Positions 25,458 to 37,717 of a DNA stretch of 64,000 nucleotides are shown piece after piece. Made by a program: the position numbers and the translations under genes. Below the pieces are notes generated by a model that saw only the letters and a list, made by a program, of their open reading frames with translations, had not been told where the DNA came from and made no database searches. The first letter of the stretch is position 1; each line of letters starts with the position of its first letter. Source of the stretch: Adineta ricciae (Eukaryota > Rotifera > Eurotatoria > Adinetida > Adinetidae); NCBI GenBank assembly GCA_905250025.1, contig CAJNOJ010000068.1, positions 1 to 64,000 on the forward strand, written 5' to 3'.

Positions 25458-25630
25458 CAACCATCCTTCGAAACCATGTTTTATGAGGTTTTGAGCGTTT
25501 TTGGAAAAAATGTTTTTTTGACCTTTGACCTGCGACCTGCGACAGACACACACACACAAACACACAAACGAATTTCCGTTTTTTGACCACGTTTTTTTCG
25601 ACATGACCCTCCTTTCAGTCGAGGGAATAA
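25458..25630 (+). mobile_element. transposon subterminal region, plus orientation
   Basis: Shares an ordered set of blocks with the minus-strand copy at 33400-33560: CATGTTTTATG, GAGCGTTTTTGGAAAAAATG, GACCTTTGACC, a (CA)n run and CATGACCCTCCTTTCAGTCG. It ends in CAGTCGAGGG like the hairpin termini. Together with the E end at 25013 it outlines a short non-autonomous element of about 0.6 kb containing the N at 25229. Confidence 0.55.
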
Positions 25631-25639
25631 ACCCGGACA

Positions 25640-26856
25640 ATCGAAAATCTCGATTTTAACGGGTAAAGATGAACAACAGCGCACTCTCTTGTTTTGGTCA
25701 AGTTCAGCCGTTATTGCATTACTTTCAAAATAATCTTTAGTGCAACAGAGAGTCCATCGATCATTTGAAGTGACGCCGACTGCTGAATGATGAGACATTT
25801 GAAACAAGACTCTAAGAATATTCTAAGCTTGTTCCTTGATAATAAAAGACGATTTTATGATCATACGTACTGAAACACTTTTTTTCCAAAGATTGAAATG
25901 AATGTATTCTTGACGAGAACATTTTATACGGGGGAGAGAGGCAATATTTGTGTAACATATTTTATGTTGGAAAATTCCTTGCTATCTGTATGTTTTAAAC
26001 AAACATAGTTTCGGGAAAAACATGCACAGTGTTCTATGTAAATCGATGACGCATTTCCTGTAAGAAAAAGGAACAAACTGGTAGCGATACTTTTCCAACT
26101 TTTCTGAATTGTTCACTTATTTGTTTTACCAGACGGTTGAGTTCAACAGCGTAAGACATCTCTAAGCAGGATTCGATTTTTTTCTTGAGTCGATTCGTTT
26201 CAGGGTGGGTCCAACGGAACTAACAGTGGTTCGAAGTACAACTTAATCAGCTCTATCGAATCCAAAAATAAAATTTACAAAAAAATCACTCTTTCGCCCC
26301 AAAAAGTCATTCAAAGAACACCCTCAAACAACTTCAAACTCGTAGAAGAACGCAGGCCGATTCGCGTTAGTACCACCTACCTCGATTCCAGTCATAAAAA
26401 CTTTTACCCATCCTCACCCACACCCTCACCCTCAAGATTACAAACATTGATTTTGATGAATTCTCTATTTAATAAATACTTAGTTCTAATGATTGCGAAT
26501 GAATGCGAATGCTGCCTCGTATTCGTACAAATATTGATGACACAATCGAACGTTTCGCTGTACTGCTATCCGATAACTACAAAGAGAATATATGCGAGTA
26601 TTTAATATGCTATACGCTGAGACATAAAATACCTTCAAGCACGATTCATTTCAGTGCAGGTTTGGTTTCTGGAAGAACTTGACGATAGCTTAACCGGTTT
26701 AAATCATAAAATTATTCACAGCTGACGGTCACCTGGTTCTTATATGACATGACACTGTACATTCCGACAATTGTAAAAAGAAATTCATCACATCGTCTCC
26801 ACTATATATGAACTATTTATTCAGAAACGAAAAGACAAAAATTATGGAGAAAAGTT
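25640..26856. other. no gene recognised
   Basis: Intergenic AT-rich DNA. The only notable piece is a short C-rich run at about 26408-26438 (CACCCTCACCCTCAAGAT), matching the end of the tract at 18576-18587. Confidence 0.5.
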
Positions 26857-29800
26857 TCAACAAGTTCTCATAATAATATCAATATTTCCAAAGCCATTAT
26901 TTGTTGCAACAATATCCGTGAAATTATCTTTATTTATATCACCAATGGTAAGTGAATATGGAAATGAACGATAACCAGTATTAAATATGAATTCATTTTT
27001 AAAATTTCCATCACCGTATCCCAAGAAAATATTTATGTTACCTGAACCATAATTGGCCACAGCAATATCCAAATGTGTATCTTTATTGAAATCCAAAACA
27101 ACAACTGAATTCGGTTGAGAACGAATACCAGTAAAATATGTGATTTGATCTGCAAATGTTCTATTTTCATTTGCAAAAAATATTCCAACATTATCTGTAC
27201 CAGAATTTGCAACAATTATATCCAGTCTTTGATCATGGTTAAGATCAGCAACAGTAACTGAGCACGGACGAGAACTATCGCCAGTGGAATAGATTCGTTT
27301 ATCAAGAAATGTTCCATAACCTGATCCAAACAGAATCATAATATTATTCATTACATTATTCGCAATCACAACATCTAAATGAGAATCATAATTGAAATCT
27401 CCAACAGCAATCGACGTAGCTTGTGAAGATGATCCGATTGAGTACGATGGTGCACTTAGATAATCTTCGAGAGCATATCCAAAGAATACTCCAACACTAT
27501 CAGTACCCGCATTGGCAACAGTAACATCTAACCGACCGTCTTTATCCAAATCAGCAACAGCGATGGACCATGGTTGAGAATAATCTCCACTTGTATAAGT
27601 TATTTGATTGAAAAATGTACCATTAACACATGCAAGAAAAATTCCAAAGTTTCCATAACCATAGTTCGTAACAGCTATGTCGAGTTGATTATCATTATTA
27701 AAATCAGCAACAGCAATTCCATATGGAGCAGAATCTTTTCCTGTTGACAAATCTGTTTGATTCAGAAAAGTACCATTGGCACTACCGAAGAATATTCGGA
27801 TATTATCTGTGCCACCATTAGCAATAGCTACATCGACTATGGAATCTTTATTAAAATCAGCAATAACAAGTGAATTAGGAGCTGCATTAGTGCCAAGCGA
27901 TAAAATATCGATATGGACGAAAGTTCCATCTCCAAATCCTTGAAAAATATACAAGTTCGCAGTTCCATAATTAGCGACAATAATATCGAGAAATTTATCT
28001 CGATTAAGATCAGCAGCGCCGATTGCTGATGGGGCAGACTCTCCGCCCGTTGAATAATTTCTTCCATAAGAAAATGAGCCATTACCATATCCGTGTAGAA
28101 TACTTATTTGATTAAAATCTACAAGACTAACAGCCATATCTAAATGATTATCATTGTTAAAGTCACCAATAGTAACTCCATTCGGTCCTGAATTATAACC
28201 AGTTGAACGCGTAATTTGATTACTAAATGTCCCATCACCAAACGAAAGGAACACACCGACATTATCACCCCAATAATTACAAACAATCACATCGCGATAA
28301 CTATCATTATTTAGATCAGATATCATCAATCCTCCTGGGTTGGATTTATTTCCTGTTGAATATGTTATTGAATCAAAAAAACTGCCATTTCCTTGTCCAA
28401 GAAAAATACTAATACTACTGCTATCTGTATTAGCAACAACAAAATCCATGTGATCATCTTTATTGAAATCAGCAATGGCTACTGACTGTGGCGCGGAACC
28501 CATTCCGGTAGAATATGTGATTTGTTTTCGAAATGCACCGATATCGGATTTTAACAATGTTAAAACATCATTTGTACCAGAATTAACAGCTGCAATATCA
28601 AGTTTCTTATCATTGTTAAAATCACCAATCGCTAATGCTTGTGGTGATGAGCCAATTCCAGTCGAATAGGTTTTCGAATATATGAAATTATCGTTTGTAT
28701 ATCCATAATAGATCAGAACGTTTCCAAGAGCGGAATTTGCAATCGCAACATCCAACGTTCCATCATTGTCAAGATCATTCACAAGAAGCGACGTTGGATA
28801 GGATAAACTACCAGTTGAAAATGTAGTTTGTGAGGAAAATGTTGAGTTGAGATTTCCTAAAAGAAGATCAACATTACTCAATCCGTAATTCATCATGACA
28901 ATATCTAAATAAGTATCGTTATTGAAATCACCAAGTGCAACAGCTCGTGTTTGAGATGATGCTCCAGTTGAATATGTTTTTTCTCGTATTCCATTCATAT
29001 AATAATATCCAAAGAAAATACCTATTGTATCCGTACCAGAATTGGCAACGACAATATCAATGAGATCGTCATCATTGAAATAACCGGATGCCATTGATAT
29101 TGGACATGAGTTGTTACCTGTTGAATAAGTTTGTTCAAGAGAGAATGTTCCATGCGTATTGCCTGTAAAGAGCACAATATTGTCAGTATCACAATTGCTA
29201 ACAATAATATCTAAGTAATTGTCGTTGTTCCAATCGACAATGATACAAAATCGTGGCCGTGAAGCACTGCCAGTCGAATAAGTCGCCACATTTCCAAGTG
29301 TTCCATCGCTCGATCCGAATAAGATCCGAACATCCCGACCATAGTAAGTAGTAAGAACTGCATCTAAATACGAATCATTATTGAGATCATGAAGAGCCAA
29401 ACTATTCGGTTCCAGACCATCACCAATCGAATAAACAATTTGATCAGAATATGAACTATTGCAATCACCATAAAACAAATTCAAACTCGATGAATATTGA
29501 CAAACAACAGCAATATCCAAACAATCGTCATTATTCATATCTCGAATGACGATTACTTGTGGACCAGAACTATCGCCAGTTGAATAAATCATTTGTTGTG
29601 AAAAAGTACCATTACTTTGACCATAAAAAATACCAATATTATCCACTAAATAATTGGCAACGACAATGTCCATGTAAGTATCGTTATTCAAATCGTTAAC
29701 AGCGATATAATATGGTCCCGATTTGGTTCCTGTGGAATAAGTCATTTGATTTCGAAACGTTCCATTTCCATTATTGAAAAATATTCCAACGTTATTTGTT

Positions 29801-32521
29801 TGATAATTTGCAACAATAATATCTAATCGCTTATCGGAATTGCAATCTTCAATACACACAAAATACGGTGCAGAACCGGATCCTGTCGAAAAACTGATTG
29901 GATTTGAAAAAGTTCCATTCTCATATCCGAAGAAAATATCAATAGCATTACTATAATAATTTGCAACAACGATATCCATATAAGTATCATTATTCAAATC
30001 ATTAACAGCAACCGATTGAGGAATAGATCTACCTCTTGTTGAATACGTTGTTTCATACTTAAAACTTCCATTTGTCGATCCCATAAAAATACCAACATTA
30101 CTCGAATCATAATTGACTACAGCAATATCTACGAGACCATCTTTATTAAAATCATTATTCATAAGAACAAACGGTCCTGAGTTACTTCCAGTAGAATAAA
30201 TTTCAGGAATCGTAAAATTATTTCCACCATTATATCCAAAAAATATGAGAATATTATCTGATTGGTAATTAGCAACGATTATATCGACTTGTTTATCGTT
30301 ATTAACATCACTAACAGATATATCATATGGTTGAGAATTCCTTCCAGTGGAATATTTACTTGTTGAGAGAAAAGTTCCGTCCTTATATCCAAAGAAGAGA
30401 ACTAATTGATTATTGTAAGTATCAACAACTCCAATATCAATTAAACCATCTCCATTAAAGTCATCACAAGCAAACGATGATGGAGTAGAGTTATTTCCAA
30501 TTGAATATATTGTTTGATCAGTAAAAGTCGCATTACCATAACCAAGAAAAATGCCAATATTTCGAGTTCCATAATTAGCAACTAGAATATCCAATATCTG
30601 ATCATTATTAACATCAGTGACAATGACATGACGTGGTTGAGAATTATTTCCAGTTGCATATGTTCTTTGATTTGAAAAATTTCCATTACCATAGTTAATG
30701 AAAATACCAATCGTATTTTTACCAGAATTAGTCACGACAATATCGGATTGGGAATCATTATTCAAATCTCCAATGGCCACAGTCCAAGGATTAGAACTTG
30801 ATCCGGTTGAGAAACTTCTTCGATTTGAAAATGTTCCATCTGCATTACCAAATAACAAAGCGATATTATTGACATAATAATTTGCAACAACAATATCTAA
30901 TTTTGAATCATTATTAAAATCACCATAAGCAATTCCTCTTGGTCCAGAGCCAGTACCAGTGGAAAAAGTTCTTTGACTTGTAAACTTTTCACCATCATAT
31001 CCAAGAAAAACGCCTATATCACTAGTCCAATAATTACCAACAATCAAATCTAAATAGTTGTCATTGTTAAAATCAGCGCTAATTATCGAATATGGTTGAG
31101 AATTCGCACCGACTGTTTTGTACGAGTGTTGGTTTCGATAAGCATATTTTGCGTGTGTCAGAACAATATCGAGATAATTGTAATCATAATTAACAATTGC
31201 AATATCTAATCGAGTATCATTATTAAAATCACTTGTGATTAATATATGTGGATTACAATTGCTATTCGTGTAAAATATTATTTGATCAGAAAATGAACCA
31301 GTTCCATCTCCGTAAAAAATACCGACATTTGGAATTTCGTAATTTCCGACAATGATGTCAAGGTGATTGTCATTATTGAAATCACCAGTCGCAATCGATA
31401 ATGGCGAAGAACTGTTTCCAGTTGAATATAAAGTTGCTTTTGTGAAACTTTGATTACCAACACCTAAATAAATACCAATTTGGTTTGTACCGGAATGAGT
31501 GACACCAATATCCATATGTTCATCATGATTGAAATCATCAATAACAATTGAATATGGATGTGATTTCAATCCAGTATACAAACTCGTTTGATTTGTAAAT
31601 TTTCCATCGCCAAATCCGTAAAAAATACCGATATTATCAATTCCGAAATTCGATACAACAATATCAAGATTTCCATCGTTGTTAAGATCCTTAATCTTCA
31701 ATGAAAATAAATCAGAATCAAAACCAGTGGAATAAATAGTTTGCTTTTGAAAATTTCCTTGTCCATCTCCTAAATGTATTCCAATAGTATTCGTTCCATA
31801 ATTAACTGTAACTAAGTCGACGAATGAATCATTATTCAAGTCACCATTGTCGATCCATCGTGGACGAGATGATCCGAGAGGAAATATTTTATGAAATGTC
31901 AATGAACCATTTCCTTTGCCGAGGAAAATTCCAATATTATTTGTACCGAAATTTGCGACAGCAACATCGAATTGTTGATCATGATTGAAATCAGCAATTG
32001 TTAGTGAATACGGATGAGAATGAGTTCCAGTTGAATATACGATTTGATTGGAAAATGTCTGAATATTCTCGCGAAGAAAAACTCCAATCTGATTCGAATC
32101 AGAGTTTGAAATAACAACATCATTTAGACCATCATCATTTAAATCAGCAATTGCAATTCCATTTGGATGAGAATCATAATTTATTAAATTCTCAGCTTCA
32201 AATTTCACAGCATATCGACACATTTTATCTTTAATAGAAGACTTTGATCATATCTAATACAAAAGAAGACTTACTTGGAGGTTTGGGTGATTTGAAATAA
32301 ACAACGAGAACAGCAATTATTATGACTAAACTTATCAATATTCCAATTCCAATTACTCGTTTGATTGTTGAAATTCTGAATGAAAGAAATTTGTTATCGA
32401 ATAAAACAAATACGACATACTCATTTTCTGAAACTGCTGTTACATCACTGTCGTTATCTTTCGAATGTTTTCGATCTGAGGAATTTATGAACGAAATCGA
32501 CGCGTTTCTCGACTGACTCAT
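26857..32521 (-). CDS. type II membrane protein with 35 FG-GAP/VCBS repeats
   Basis: A 1872-residue protein in two exons (32521-32275 and 32228-26857) with a 46-nt intron; phases agree. The first 60 residues are polar and Ser/Asp-rich, then one membrane helix (IGILISLVIIIAVLVVYF) with basic residues on the N-terminal side, so the large part should face outside. It is followed by 35 units of about 51 residues. Each has the pattern STG-x-x-S-x-P, then D-F/L-N-N-D-x-x-x-D-I/V (a DxNxD-type Ca2+-binding loop as in FG-GAP/VCBS repeats), a VAN-Y/F-G-T-x-N-I-G-I-F strand and a G-x-G-x-F strand. Such repeats build beta-propellers in integrins and bacterial adhesins; at seven blades each, 35 would make five propellers. 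No signal peptide besides the anchor. Function unknown; adhesion or surface recognition is inferred. Stop TAA/TGA at 26857. Confidence 0.85.
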
Positions 32522-32636
32522 TCTAATTTATAATAAAGTTCGAATATTCATATTTAATGTTTAATAAAATGTATAATTATCTTTGTTAAACCATCCGCAT
32601 CCATACTGACGCAAGTCAATAGCAATGAATACGATG

Positions 32637-32984
32637 TTAATTATCTTCGTAATTACAGTATAAGCAAGTGACAATCGTCGTTTTGTTTTGATCATTGAGT
32701 GGTACAATTTGCGATATATCGATATTTACCATGCATGACTGACCTGAATTATTTTTATATATTGTATAGTTATACGCAGTTTTCTCTTGTGCTGTACGAA
32801 AAGAGTGAATAAGTAAAATTGCGAATATTTTCTTTAAATATTTACAAATCGATTTAATCGAATGATTTCTTCCAGTTAAATACCAATCCACGGTGAACAG
32901 ATTTTCTATTTGTATTTTCAATGTTTTTCGAATGAATAATACATATGCATAAATAAAACGGAGGAAATGTCTTGTACAGAACAT
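32637..32984 (-). other. 115-codon ORF, unrecognised
   Basis: No known domain. It has a hydrophobic start (FLRFIYAYVLFIR) and a Cys/Asn-rich end. It lies upstream of the FG-GAP gene on the same strand. No homology recognised and no splice support, so it may be chance. Confidence 0.2.
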
Positions 32985-33061
32985 CTCGTTGATGCAGAAC
33001 AGAATGAATAATATTCTCAGTAATAGCAGCTTGAAAAACTCTTTTTCATGTCAATTAGATA

Positions 33062-33112
33062 TAAGTAACGCTTATCCTTTGGATTCGCTGACCCTTTTCT
33101 GAAAGAAAAATA
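33062..33112 (-). mobile_element. transposon 3'-type hairpin end (copy D)
   Basis: On the minus strand: CTTTCAGAAAAGGGTCAGCG, then AATCCAAAGGATAAGCGTTACTTAT. It is nearly identical to the plus-strand copy at 49345-49392 (copy C), including the small ATCC/GGAT hairpin and the AGCGTTACTT end. Confidence 0.6.
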
Positions 33113-33803
33113 CATCATTCTTAGTATGACAAAATTTATCTAGCTTTAATCGGACGTTTGATTTTAAAAATGGGCTTGAGATAGAAGTGTAATCAATCAA
33201 GATAATAATACAATATGCAAAATGAGCAAAATTTCTATCAGAAGTTATTCAAAAAATATTCGCTCGTATTTTTTAAAATCAGTATAAATACAACCAGCAC
33301 GTAACCAACCGAAATAAGTTTTATACANNNNNNNNNNNNNNNNNNNNNNNNNNNNNNNNNNNNNNNNNNNNNNNNNNNNNNNNNNNNNNNNNNNNNNNNT
33401 TCCCTCGACTGAAAGGAGGGTCATGCGAAAAAAAATAGTTTGTCTGTCTGTCTGTGTCAGGGTCAAGGGTCAAAGGTCAAAAAAACATTTTTTCGAAAAT
33501 GCTCAAAACTGCATAAAACATCGTTTGCGAGGATTAATATAGACGATGATGGTTGAGAGCTGTGTGTGGGAGAGGTGCGGTCGAATTGGGTATAACACAC
33601 TGAGAGAGCTAGCGTTTTCATTTCCCCTCAACGGGGAGAAAAGTCATACAAACAAAATAGTCTGTATGTATTGGGCTGGCAAGGACGTTTTCTCGGTTTT
33701 TTTAAAAAAATTTTAAAGAATGCTCGAGAATGTTCTTCAAGTTTCTATATGAGGGATATATAGGTAGAGTGACTAGCTATCGAACCATATAGCTGCTATT
33801 GAT
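33113..33803. other. non-coding, 72-N gap and transposon end
   Basis: Contains the gap 33328-33399 and, from 33400, the minus-strand copy of the subterminal transposon region (also seen at 25458-25630 on plus). The gap begins exactly at the hairpin stem (TTCCCTCGACTG), so assembly probably failed at the palindrome. Confidence 0.6.
33400..33560 (-). mobile_element. transposon subterminal region, minus orientation
   Basis: Minus-strand blocks match those at 25458-25630: GATGTTTTATGCAGTTTTGAG, TTTTTTTGACCTTTGACC, a CAGACAGACAGACA run and CATGACCCTCCTTTCAGTCG, ending in GTCGAGGGAA at the 72-N gap. Same family, opposite orientation. Confidence 0.55.
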
Positions 33804-34130
33804 ATGGATGCCGATCGTGAAACAGAAGTGAACATTTCTCGAAGAGAGGTTCGAGTACTTTTACTACATGAATTCTTGCTGGGCCATAAAGCAACAGAAG
33901 CAACGAACAACATATGTAAGACGATGGGCCAAGCAATGATCTCTTCACGTACGGCACAGCCTTGGTTCAATCAGTTCGACAATTACGGAGGATTCACCTC
34001 GCTCCGGAAGAACACCCGAAATTGACTTAGGCATATTGAAAGAACTCATTTTAGGCGATCCTCGGCTGATGACACGATGTGTAACAGAGCCGCTCGGATG
34101 CTCCCATACTACGGTTCAAACGCGTCTGAA
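33804..34130 (+). pseudogene. mariner transposase N-terminal fragment
   Basis: The first frame (33804-34010) reads REVRVLLLHEFLLGHKATEA, then SRTAQPWFNQF, the first half of the mariner paired HTH domain. A frameshift near 33990-34005 moves to a second frame with SGRTPEIDLGILKELILGD and CSHTTVQTRLK, the second HTH. The catalytic DDD region is absent; the remaining sequence is unrelated. A truncated, dead copy. Confidence 0.75.
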
Positions 34131-36032
34131 ACTAGTTGTATGTTTGAAAAAAGAAAATACAATAAAATTTTGTAGAAAAACAACAAAACTTTCTTGCCAA
34201 TCTAGGGATGGCAATTTACGTTTGACTTTACTTCATAAAGGGCTTAAAGTTTAAATTCTTTAACTTAACTTTAATTTTGAAAGTAAAGTTAAAATGTCAC
34301 CCCTATGCCAACCCAATATGTGTGTTTGCATTAGCGCCAACGGTTTCAGATTAAATATCACTTAACACAAATGTGTATTGTCTCATCATCACATCGTGTC
34401 ACATAACGATTCGGACGTTGAGTGTCACAATATCGACCAATCAGAAATGGAGGATGATGATAGTAATGGTTTTCGTCAATCCTACGCATTTGTTTGATGT
34501 TAGAAAACTATCTTGTGCTGGTTACTTTACTATAAATTCAGTATGATATTGTTGCATACTCAAGCTGCGTCTTGTCGTTTGCCTTCTAATCATATGTTAC
34601 ACATGATGAATAAGACGCCATGGCGCCTATTCTACGTAGGAAAGAATTATAGTTGAGAAGGAGTAAAAAATCGTTGTTTTATAAGGCGTGCTATTGTCCC
34701 AGCGAGTCATGTGTAAGTGACAATCAACGGAAGAACACTCTTCCGAAAGAATATTCACTGCTGTTGATTATCTTCTTACTAAAGAAGCAGCGTCCTGGCG
34801 TCCTAAACACTCATGTATAGATTATAATCAGCAGTAGGACGCTAGGACGCTGCTACATTAGAAAGATATTTATTGCTGCTAATTATCTTCTTTCTTACTA
34901 TAGAAGCAGCGTCCTAGCGTCCTGGCGTCCTAAACACTCATGTATAGATTATAATCAGCAGTAGGACGCCAGGACGCTGGTACATTAAGAAAGTTTTAAT
35001 CGATATTGTGCAAATAATACTTTTACATGACGAGAAAAATCTGTATGCTACGGAAACTTCAGAATAATGGAACGCAACCGCTGTTTGTATTTTATTAGAG
35101 GTCGTTTACTTTTCTTTTTTAAAGAATTTTTTTTCTTGAAATATAGGATTATTTCACCGAAATTAGCAACAGAATAATTTCACGATTTTCGGATAAAAAG
35201 AGCATTCCTATCTGTGCGAAAAAATCATTCGATCTCACATCATTTCGCTTATTGGTGCTTTTTTTTCTTTCTGTTCTGCCATCCATTCACTTTTTCGTGT
35301 TCCGTTCATCAGGTCATGATAGACGTCCGTCTCGCATGCTATAATCGGTCTTTTAATGTGTTGCTAATGTTGTCGGCTATGCTTCGTATGCTTTTTCTTT
35401 GATTCAGTTCGATTAGATGTAACCTTTTTTGGGTGTTGATGATTAAACAACAAATTAATGGGTCGATAAAGATCTTTTCGAAAAAGTTTATGAAATCTAT
35501 TCATATGTTTCTGAAAAGTGATTATTTGTTCGATAAAGCTATTCAGAACGGTGCTGAAGATTGGTTTCTGATGCTTCTTGAAGAAGAAACAAAACAGATA
35601 GAGGAAACCTTTCAATTTTTCTGAGCGTTGTTGATGCAGTTCTTATAATAAATAACTTCAAATTGATCGACATTACATGAGCCATCTATATTTATTCAGC
35701 ACTTCGATAACATACGTTATTCGAAAAAAATGACTGTATTCGATTTTGAAGGAAAACGATTGCTTCAGATGATTAAAACATGGACTAACTGAATATTCGT
35801 CATAAAAAGAAAAATGAAAACAGCACGTGAAATAACAGAGTTTGTCAGTATTGTAACGACAGACATATCGGTAATCATGAACTATTTTTCACTTCGATGT
35901 TCTCTTCTGTATCTGTTCTCTTTCTTTCAATGAGCACATCCACCGCCAGATCAAGAGAGAAAGAGAACAGGAAGGAGATTGATGGATGATAACAATGAAT
36001 ACAAGTGATGAGTAGGTATCAACATAAACGCA
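34131..36032. other. no gene recognised, contains hairpin repeats
   Basis: AT-rich non-coding DNA with the tandem hairpin units at 34786-34980. A 63-codon plus ORF (35433-35624) shows no known motif. Confidence 0.5.
34786..34980. repeat. two tandem units, each a long hairpin
   Basis: Unit 1: AGCAGCGTCCTGGCGTCCTA (34786-34805), a 29-nt loop, TAGGACGCTAGGACGCTGCT (34835-34854); 19 of 20 positions pair. Unit 2: left arm at 34905-34932 with an extra GCGTCCTA-type step, right arm 34962-34980. The loop sequence (AACACTCATGTATAGATTAT) is the same in both, and the units are about 120 bp apart. Looks like a foldback repeat that duplicated. Confidence 0.8.
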
Positions 36033-36890
36033 TACCCATGTCGATAGGTTCGCTGTAAGTACGCGTACGTCGCACTGGTACGGTCCAGTACGTCTGCGGT
36101 ATGCGTACCGTACGCGCACCGTCAGTGACTCAGGTACCGCACGCGTACCAATGGGAACTCCCCAATATGGAGGTGTGTAATTGAATGATGGTGACACATA
36201 TGTATATATAGAGCTGCAGAATCGTCAGTTTGAACGAAATTTTGATTTGAGAAAAGAACTGTTTTTATCGTTATTTCGAGCCTAAATAGTATTTTTACAT
36301 AAATTTTAATAATTTGATGATAAAAAGTTTTCATTTTTTCAGATGGTCTATGTAGCGATTTTTTTCTCTTTTTTTTTTAGAAAAATTGCAACGATGTTTT
36401 GGTAGATTGATTAAAAAATAGTTTGCTTGTTGAGAAGTACTTCACAAAGTAAAGTAATCTTGTAATTTATCTTTTTCTTTGTATTTCATGTAAATTTTCT
36501 GTACTCCTTTGTTACACTTTTATGTCCTTTCCTATCGGTTCTCTTTTTTATCTGGTCATCTTTTTATCCGTTCATTTTTTTGTGATATGATCGCAATTTT
36601 TAAGAAATAAAATTAGTAAATGTAAAAAGATTTCGAAAAAAGTATCAAAAAGCTTTTCAGTCAGAGATAAGCCTAGGTCTAGATCGTTGATATGATTCAC
36701 TTTGAGAAATTGACCAACGAGAAAATTACCAAAGTGCATTAATGCACTTCGCGGTACGCGTACGTCCTGCTGGAGGTACGCTCTCGGAATGCGTACGGTC
36801 CGTTTGGTATGCGAACGCCGCGTGACAGCGGTACGCGTACCGAAGAGGTGTACCGTACGCGTACTGATAGCGAACCTATCGACATGGGTA
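36033..36890. mobile_element. MITE-like element with TA flanks and 20-bp terminal inverted repeats
   Basis: TIRs CCCATGTCGATAGGTTCGCT (36035-36054) and its exact complement (36869-36888), each flanked by TA, as for Tc1/mariner-type insertions. Just inside both ends lie clusters of GTACGCGTAC-type palindromes (36058-36150 and about 36750-36870), which look like transposase-binding sites. No transposase ORF inside, so non-autonomous. Length about 858 bp including the TA pairs. Confidence 0.7.
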
Positions 36891-37331
36891 CACTGCGAGT
36901 AGATAATGGCTTATGTCTAAGAAGTAGAAGATCACAAAGAAATTGACTAGGCTTGATTAAGCATTGACAGATCAGAAACACACATCGATTTTGATCATGA
37001 GGTGCTTATCGTCACACTTAAAAGAACTTGATGAAAACTATTGTCTAGACAAGAGAGAAACAAATAACAATCTTCTTCATCACAGACTATAAATAGTCAT
37101 GAGGTTACTNTACACTGCGAGTAGATAATGGCTTATGTCTAAGAAGTAGAAGATCACAAAGAAATTGACTAGGCTTGATTAAGCATTGACAGATCAGAAA
37201 CACACATCGATTTTGATCATGAGGTGCTTATCGTCACACTTAAAAGAACTTGATGAAAACTATTGTCTAGACAAGAGAGAAACAAATAACAATCTTCTTC
37301 ATCACAGACTATAAATAGTCATGAGGTTACT
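36889..37331. repeat. 221-bp exact duplication around a single N (assembly artefact)
   Basis: 36889-37109 and 37111-37331 appear identical, both starting TACACTGCGAGTAGATAATG and ending GAGGTTACT, separated only by an N at 37110. The same 221-bp length recurs at 45989-46431. The pattern fits two contig ends overlapped by a fixed length and joined without merging. Confidence 0.8.
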
Positions 37332-37717
37332 CGATTCATTCATTCGACTTGCTCACTAGCTACTGATAATATTAGTGGCATATCCATACGGCAAAATTTC
37401 CTACAACGTCTACTGTAGCTGCGCCATTTAATCATAACCTCTTCAACGAATATCAATTCATACCATTTCAAAGAAAAAAAAGTAGGTCATATCCGATTTT
37501 ATGTTTTTATACGGTGAAACGAAAATGTTTCATCGAAAGACCAATTTCTTTTCTGAAAAATAGGGAACCATTAAGTTAAGCTTGTGAACAGAAGGAAAGA
37601 ATTTATCTTACACTTGATTCAGTTTCTATTCCGAAATCAAATTCAACGATATAAATGTAATCGATCGAACTTTTTCTGAAACTATAATATTTTCTAGATT
37701 ATAATATAAAACGAAAT
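37332..37717. other. Helitron 5' region, no gene
   Basis: Non-coding sequence upstream of the Helitron start codon, expected to hold its promoter and 5' end. No TC-type 5' terminus or TATA box could be fixed with confidence. Confidence 0.35.

Noticed and set aside
28227-28669. Plus-strand ORFs within the FG-GAP region
   Set aside because: Antisense shadows of a 5.4-kb repeat exon.
36889-37331. Biological tandem duplication
   Set aside because: Exact length match with the pair at 45989-46431 and a single N in each point to assembly overlap.
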